Shown here piece by piece: positions 60,231 to 64,000 of a DNA stretch of 64,000 nucleotides. Origin of the DNA: Novosphingobium taihuense (lineage in GTDB: Bacteria > Pseudomonadota > Alphaproteobacteria > Sphingomonadales > Sphingomonadaceae). The stretch spans positions 55,148 to 119,147 of the forward strand of contig NZ_VLKJ01000012.1 of assembly GCF_007830315.1 (NCBI RefSeq), read 5' to 3'. Numbering within the stretch: position 1 is the first letter of the stretch; every line of letters begins with the position of its first letter. A model generated the notes under the pieces. That model saw nothing but the letters and a program-made list of their open reading frames with translations, was not told where the DNA came from and made no database searches. The translations under genes were made by a program, and so were the position numbers.

Positions 60231-61115
60231 CTAGAAATCCCGCGCCGGGATTGCGCCCCTGCGCATGATGGTCCAACCCGCAAGCGCATGGCCCGCGATG
60301 GCAGCCTTCGCTGGTGCTTCGCCACGCAGGCGCGCGCCAAGGTAGCCCGCGTTGAACGCGTCGCCAGCGCCGCTGGTGTCGACGGGCTTGAGGACTTCGG
60401 CAGGGGCGAGGATCGTGCCATCGGGCAGGCGGCAACCTTCCGGTCCGAGCTTGGCGATGGTTTCTCCGCAGCCAAGCCCCTGCCAATGTGCAGCAACCGC
60501 ATTCGCGTCTGTCTCGCCGGAGAGCATGGTCTCGTCCTCGAGCGTGGGCAGGCCGATGCTGGCAACGGCGATGGCGGCATCGCGCGCGGCTTGGGCGGTT
60601 TGGCGGTCAGGCCAGAGGCGCGGGCGGTAATTGCCGTCGAAGGCGACGAGGCCGCCATTGGCGCGGACCTTGCGGGCAAGGGCGAGCAGGGCCTCGCGCC
60701 CGCTATCGGGCAGGATCGCCAACGAGATCAGCGAGAACGCGAGCAGGTCTGCCGTTTCGGCATGGGCCAGCGCGGCTTCTATACCATCGCAATCGAATAG
60801 CGCGCGGGCGGCGCTTTCGCCGCGCCAGTAGGTGAAGCTGCGCTCGCCCGCATCGTCGCAGGTGATCGCGTAGAGGCCGGGATTGCGTGTCGGGTGCGGC
60901 AGGACGAGGCTGGTGTCCAGCCCTTCTGCGGCCCATTGCGCCTTGATGTCGGCACTGAACGGATCTGTGCCGAGTGCGGTGAGATAGGCCGTATCCACCC
61001 CGCTGCGGGCGAGGTGGATTGCGGTGTTCAGCGTATCGCCGCCCCAGGCCATGCGCCACAGCGCACCGTCCTGCGACAGTTCGAGCATAGCCTCGCCGAC
61101 AAGGACTGCGCGCAT
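60231..61115 (-). CDS. kdgK: 2-dehydro-3-deoxygluconokinase (PfkB family)
   Basis: A 294-residue PfkB-type sugar kinase. GEAMLELSQ (about 7-15), GGDTLNTAIHLAR (about 25-37) and DTSGAGDAFNAGYLGA (about 245-260, anion hole and catalytic Asp) are all intact. It phosphorylates 2-keto-3-deoxygluconate, the product of ManD, giving KDPG for the Entner-Doudoroff aldolase. The stop of the GH79 gene overlaps its start by one base (TGATG), so it is the last gene of the ManD-GH79-KdgK operon. KdgK is preferred over ribokinase or fructokinase by this context. Confidence 0.85.
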   Translation of the reverse strand: MRAVLVGEAMLELSQDGALWRMAWGGDTLNTAIHLARSGVDTAYLTALGTDPFSADIKAQWAAEGLDTSLVLPHPTRNPGLYAITCDDAGERSFTYWRGESAARALFDCDGIEAALAHAETADLLAFSLISLAILPDSGREALLALARKVRANGGLVAFDGNYRPRLWPDRQTAQAARDAAIAVASIGLPTLEDETMLSGETDANAVAAHWQGLGCGETIAKLGPEGCRLPDGTILAPAEVLKPVDTSGAGDAFNAGYLGARLRGEAPAKAAIAGHALAGWTIMRRGAIPARDF

Positions 61116-62632
61116 CAGCGGCAGGCCGGGTTAGCGGCGCCGGGCATGGCGTAAAAGGCGATGGATTGGCCGGGCAGGGTGACCTTGCCGCCGACCTCCA
61201 CGCCATCGAGACCGGTCAGCCTGTTGTCTGCCGAGAGGGCCGGGGCCTTGCCGTTGACCAGCACGGTGCGCGTATCGAGCGGTTGGCCGGTCATGGTCCA
61301 GCCGGTGCCCTTGCCGCCGAGGTTGAGACTCTGCGCAGCCTCGCCGGTATTCAACGCCAACACCCCGACCCCGCCGCGCTTGCCGGGCAGGCACTGGGCA
61401 TAGAGCCGCAAGGCAGGCGAGGGCGAGGCGGGGGAGGCGAGCACGGTGCTGCCCATCGTGCGCTTCCACAGTACGGCGGCCCAGTAGTTGGGGCGCGGCG
61501 TCAGGGTGTCACGATCGATCAGGGCATAGTCGCTGGCCGCAAGCGTGTTGTGCATGACGACCTGAACGCCCTGTTGCGCCAGCGCGGCGTTCTGGTTGAG
61601 GTAACGGAACGTGTCGAGAAAAGTGGAAGCCCAAGGGGAACCGCCGCAAGCGGCCTGCGCTGTCTCGGTATTCCACACCGGCTTGCCCGGCTCGAACCGG
61701 TCGCGCAGCGCGGCGTAATAGCGGTAATCGCGCACAGTCATGTCGAGCCATCTGGCGGTAAGCGCGTCCGCCTTCTGTGCGGTGCCGATGCCCAGACCGG
61801 CGCAGCGCTGCGATACGCTGCCATAGAAGTGGTAGGACACCGCATCGACGCTGTTCGGATTGGCCTTCATCATGTCTTCGGTGCTGACATGGGAGCCGAA
61901 CTCGCCGGGGACCGGCACGTCGGTCAGCAGGCCCGCCTCGCCGACACCGCCAACGCCGAGGATCTTCATCCCGGGTACGGACTTGCGCGCCCAATCACGG
62001 AAAAGGCGGAACTCTGCACCGTAATTTGCCGCTGTGTAGGGTTTGGGCATTTGCGGTGCGGCGCTGGGCATGTTGGCTTCATTGAAGAATTCGGCGGCGT
62101 AAAGCGAACCGCCGGCTTCGCGGGTGAGGTCGACCAGGCGCTGCGCCTGCGAGGGCGTCCAAACGCCGTTGGCATCGCGCGTGCCGTTGCTGACGGCAAA
62201 GCTGGTGACGATGGGGGCGTCGACGGTCTTGGAGAACGCGACGACATTCTTCCACTGGTCGCGGGTCAGCACCTGCACGAAGCCTTTAGGCGGCGCGACA
62301 AGGTGTTCGCCCTCGGCCTCGAGGTAAGTGTTGTTGGCCCAGGTGCCGCTGACGCGCACGAGGCTGGGGCCGAGGGCCTTGGCCAGTGCGACCAGCTTCG
62401 GATCGGTCAGGTCGATCGGCGGGCGCTGGCGGTAGCGCTCGTCGGCGGGGCCGCCGTAGGGCGCCCAGAAGCGGCCGCCGGTCACTTCAACCATCTCGAT
62501 ATTGTAGGACTGGTATCGTTCGTCGACCGTGCCGACCTTCACCAGCCTGGTAAGCTGGAGTGAGGGAGCAGGAGCAGCGGCTGCCCCAGTCAAGGCGACC
62601 AGTGCGGTTGCCGCAAGAAATGCCTTTTTCAT
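61115..62632 (-). CDS. GH79-like beta-glucuronidase, exported
   Basis: A 505-residue exported enzyme with a signal peptide (about 1-20, GAAAAPAP). The TIM barrel carries an acid/base Glu in AAEFFNEANMPS (about residue 187) and a nucleophile Glu in VWNTETAQAAC (about 314), the GH-A clan spacing seen in GH79 glucuronidases and heparanases. A beta-sandwich follows. It would release glucuronic acid from glycans or plant glucuronides. It lies between ManD and KdgK in one operon, so the free uronate would enter the pathway. GH39 or GH30 is possible but less fitting. Confidence 0.7.
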   Translation of the reverse strand: MKKAFLAATALVALTGAAAAPAPSLQLTRLVKVGTVDERYQSYNIEMVEVTGGRFWAPYGGPADERYRQRPPIDLTDPKLVALAKALGPSLVRVSGTWANNTYLEAEGEHLVAPPKGFVQVLTRDQWKNVVAFSKTVDAPIVTSFAVSNGTRDANGVWTPSQAQRLVDLTREAGGSLYAAEFFNEANMPSAAPQMPKPYTAANYGAEFRLFRDWARKSVPGMKILGVGGVGEAGLLTDVPVPGEFGSHVSTEDMMKANPNSVDAVSYHFYGSVSQRCAGLGIGTAQKADALTARWLDMTVRDYRYYAALRDRFEPGKPVWNTETAQAACGGSPWASTFLDTFRYLNQNAALAQQGVQVVMHNTLAASDYALIDRDTLTPRPNYWAAVLWKRTMGSTVLASPASPSPALRLYAQCLPGKRGGVGVLALNTGEAAQSLNLGGKGTGWTMTGQPLDTRTVLVNGKAPALSADNRLTGLDGVEVGGKVTLPGQSIAFYAMPGAANPACR

Positions 62633-62659
62633 CGTATCCTCACCTGTTCTGTTCTTGCT

Positions 62660-63868
62660 TTACCAGTTCCACATGGTGCCATCTTCTAGTCTTGCGACGG
62701 GGAGGTAGGCTGGTTTGTAGGGGTATTTGGCGGCGAGATTTTCGTCGATATCGACGCCGTGGCCTGGTGTATCGCCGACGAAGAGTTCGCCCTTTTCGAA
62801 GTGGTAGTCGTGGGGGAAGACGGCGTCGGTTTCGGGGGTATGGCGCATGTATTCCTGGATGCCGAAGTTGGGGACCCAGGTATCGAAGTGGAGCGCGCAG
62901 CCCATGGTGACGGGGGAGAGGTCGGTCGCGCCGTGGCAGCCGGTGCGGATCTGGTAGAGGCTGGCAAGATCGGCGATGCGGCGCAGATGCGTCAGGCCGC
63001 CCGCACCGACGACGGTTGCGCGGATGTAATCGATCAGCTGGTTCTGGATGAGGTCCTTGGCATCCCAGATGGTGTTGAAGATCTCGCCCACCGCCAGCGG
63101 GGTGACGGTGTGCTGGCGGACCAGCCTGAACGCTTCCTGGTTTTCGGCAGGCGTGCAGTCCTCCAGCCAGAACAGCTGGTAGGGTTCGAGCATCTTGCCA
63201 AGGTTGGCCGCTTCCTGCGGGGTGTAGCGATGGTGGCCATCATGGAGCAGGTGATGGTCGAAGCCGTAGGTCTTGCGCAGCTCCTCGAACATCTTGGGCA
63301 CATAGTTCAGCGCCTTGCGCGTGTCCCAGCCCGTCACCGAGGGCAGCGAAGCATCGGCCGGTTCGTAGTAGAGCTTGCCCCGGCCCACGCCATAGGCATC
63401 CTTGATGCCGGGCACGCCGGTCTGGGCGCGGATCGCCTTGTAGCCCATGTCGATGTAATGGCCGACCGCCTCGACCGTCTCGGCGATATCAGACCCGTTG
63501 GCATGGCCATAGACCATGATCCCGTCACGGCTGCGCCCGCCGAGCAACTGGTAGACCGGCATGCCGGCCATCTTGCCCTTGATGTCCCACAGCGCCATGT
63601 CGACCGCGGCGATCGCGCGCATCGTCACCGGGCCACGCCGCCAGTAGGCCCCGCGATAGAGATACTGCCAGATGTCCTCGATGCGGCGCGGGTCCATGCC
63701 GATGAGGCAGGGGATGACGTGTTCCTCGAGATAGGCGACGACCGAAAGCTCGCGCCCGTTGAGGGTGCCATCGCCGATGCCGTAGACGCCCTGGTCGGTC
63801 TCGATCTTGAGGGTCACGAAGTTGCGGCCCGGGCAGGTGACGATGACGCGGGCGGCGGTGATTTTCAT
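62660..63868 (-). CDS. manD: D-mannonate dehydratase, enolase superfamily (ManD)
   Basis: A 402-residue enolase-superfamily enzyme starting at ATG 63868. The metal ligands are Asp in LLHDGHHRY (about 210), Glu in WLEDCTP (about 236) and Glu in VGEIFNT (about 262); Arg in IRAQTG (about 147), Tyr in KLYYEP and His212 complete the ManD-type site. I recall NaManD of N. aromaticivorans as having this length and nearly this sequence. It dehydrates D-mannonate to 2-keto-3-deoxygluconate. The GH79 gene begins 27 bp downstream. Two GGTAWTACC operators lie in its upstream region. Confidence 0.95.
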   Translation of the reverse strand: MKITAARVIVTCPGRNFVTLKIETDQGVYGIGDGTLNGRELSVVAYLEEHVIPCLIGMDPRRIEDIWQYLYRGAYWRRGPVTMRAIAAVDMALWDIKGKMAGMPVYQLLGGRSRDGIMVYGHANGSDIAETVEAVGHYIDMGYKAIRAQTGVPGIKDAYGVGRGKLYYEPADASLPSVTGWDTRKALNYVPKMFEELRKTYGFDHHLLHDGHHRYTPQEAANLGKMLEPYQLFWLEDCTPAENQEAFRLVRQHTVTPLAVGEIFNTIWDAKDLIQNQLIDYIRATVVGAGGLTHLRRIADLASLYQIRTGCHGATDLSPVTMGCALHFDTWVPNFGIQEYMRHTPETDAVFPHDYHFEKGELFVGDTPGHGVDIDENLAAKYPYKPAYLPVARLEDGTMWNW

Positions 63869-63899
63869 GGGGATGCACTCGCTAAGGACAGGCGGATTG

Positions 63900-63959
63900 T
63901 GGTAATACCGATTGACGGACCAGTTTCGGTCTGTCAAGTTCCCTGAATTGGTATTACCA
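63900..63959. promoter_or_regulatory. Two GGTAWTACC operators upstream of manD
   Basis: TGGTAATACC (63900-63909) and its exact reverse complement GGTATTACCA (63950-63959) lie 40 bp apart, 32-91 bp upstream of the manD start. Each holds a GGTA-W-TACC palindrome, close to the ATTGGTATACCAAT operator of the GntR-type hexuronate regulators UxuR and ExuR. They suggest control of the operon by a hexuronate-responsive GntR repressor encoded elsewhere. The rest of the right end (63960-64000) shows nothing else. Confidence 0.6.
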
Positions 63960-64000
63960 GAAAGTTTGTATGGCAACTGGCAAGTCCCACGACCGGCTCT

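Noticed and set aside
1..64000. tRNA, rRNA, CRISPR arrays, prophage and replication origin
   Set aside because: I saw no cloverleaf-like tRNA, no ribosomal RNA stretch, no regular spaced repeats, and no phage structural or DnaA-box-rich region.

Overview
The window looks like chromosomal DNA of a sphingomonad, most likely a Novosphingobium. It is GC-rich, carries four large TonB-dependent receptors, and mixes aromatic-ring and sugar-acid catabolism. The mannonate dehydratase at its right end reads almost exactly like the ManD protein I recall from N. aromaticivorans; that comparison is from memory, not a search.

Layout. (1) 1-5189: the end of a chaperone-usher pilus operon (chaperone tail, usher, spore-coat-U-type subunit), then a small secreted protein and an outer-membrane protein with a Gly/Ser/Asp insert. 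(2) 5277-9338: an overlapping four-gene operon of P-loop ATPase, ABC-exporter membrane domain without ATPase, alpha/beta hydrolase and OprO/OprP-type porin. (3) 9387-12232: ECF sigma factor and anti-sigma factor, divergent from a subtilisin-like protease. (4) 12243-27314: an aromatic catabolic region with SDR, cupin, EthD-like and FAH genes, a C-C type hydrolase, TetR, a Rieske O-demethylase, two extradiol-type VOC enzymes, LysR, an epimerase, a TonB receptor and a flavoprotein monooxygenase. It also holds at least three decayed gene remnants. (5) 27482-31137: a TonB receptor with a nucleotide-pyrophosphatase-like enzyme. (6) 31313-36236: a small lipoprotein, an IS1182-type element, an MHS-type symporter and a PRC-barrel secreted protein. 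(7) 36341-38840: a second subtilase/sigma/anti-sigma module with the same design as region 3. (8) 38837-42720: a beta-propeller phytase and its TonB receptor. (9) 42865-50220: TrmL, then a tight eight-gene operon joining an SPFH protein, two zinc-ribbon DUF4178 proteins, DUF350, a membrane-embedded aminopropyltransferase, a Tat-exported amine-oxidase-like flavoprotein and an AdoMet decarboxylase. (10) 50287-63868: carbohydrate use, with a TonB receptor divergent from esterase, GH2 and MFS genes, an AT-richer DUF4274 gene, and a ManD/GH79/KdgK operon with GGTAWTACC operators.

How the parts work together. Regions 5, 8 and 10 follow one plan: an exported hydrolase releases phosphate, sugar or uronic acid, a neighbouring TonB receptor imports large substrates, and cytoplasmic enzymes finish the job. 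GH79 would release glucuronate, ManD would convert mannonate to 2-keto-3-deoxygluconate, and KdgK would phosphorylate it. The isomerase and reductase that link glucuronate to mannonate are not in the window. Regions 3 and 7 look like duplicated signalling modules. Region 9 is the best candidate for a poorly described system: a membrane-associated polyamine operon with possible envelope-stress functions. I see no tRNA, rRNA, CRISPR array, prophage or replication origin.
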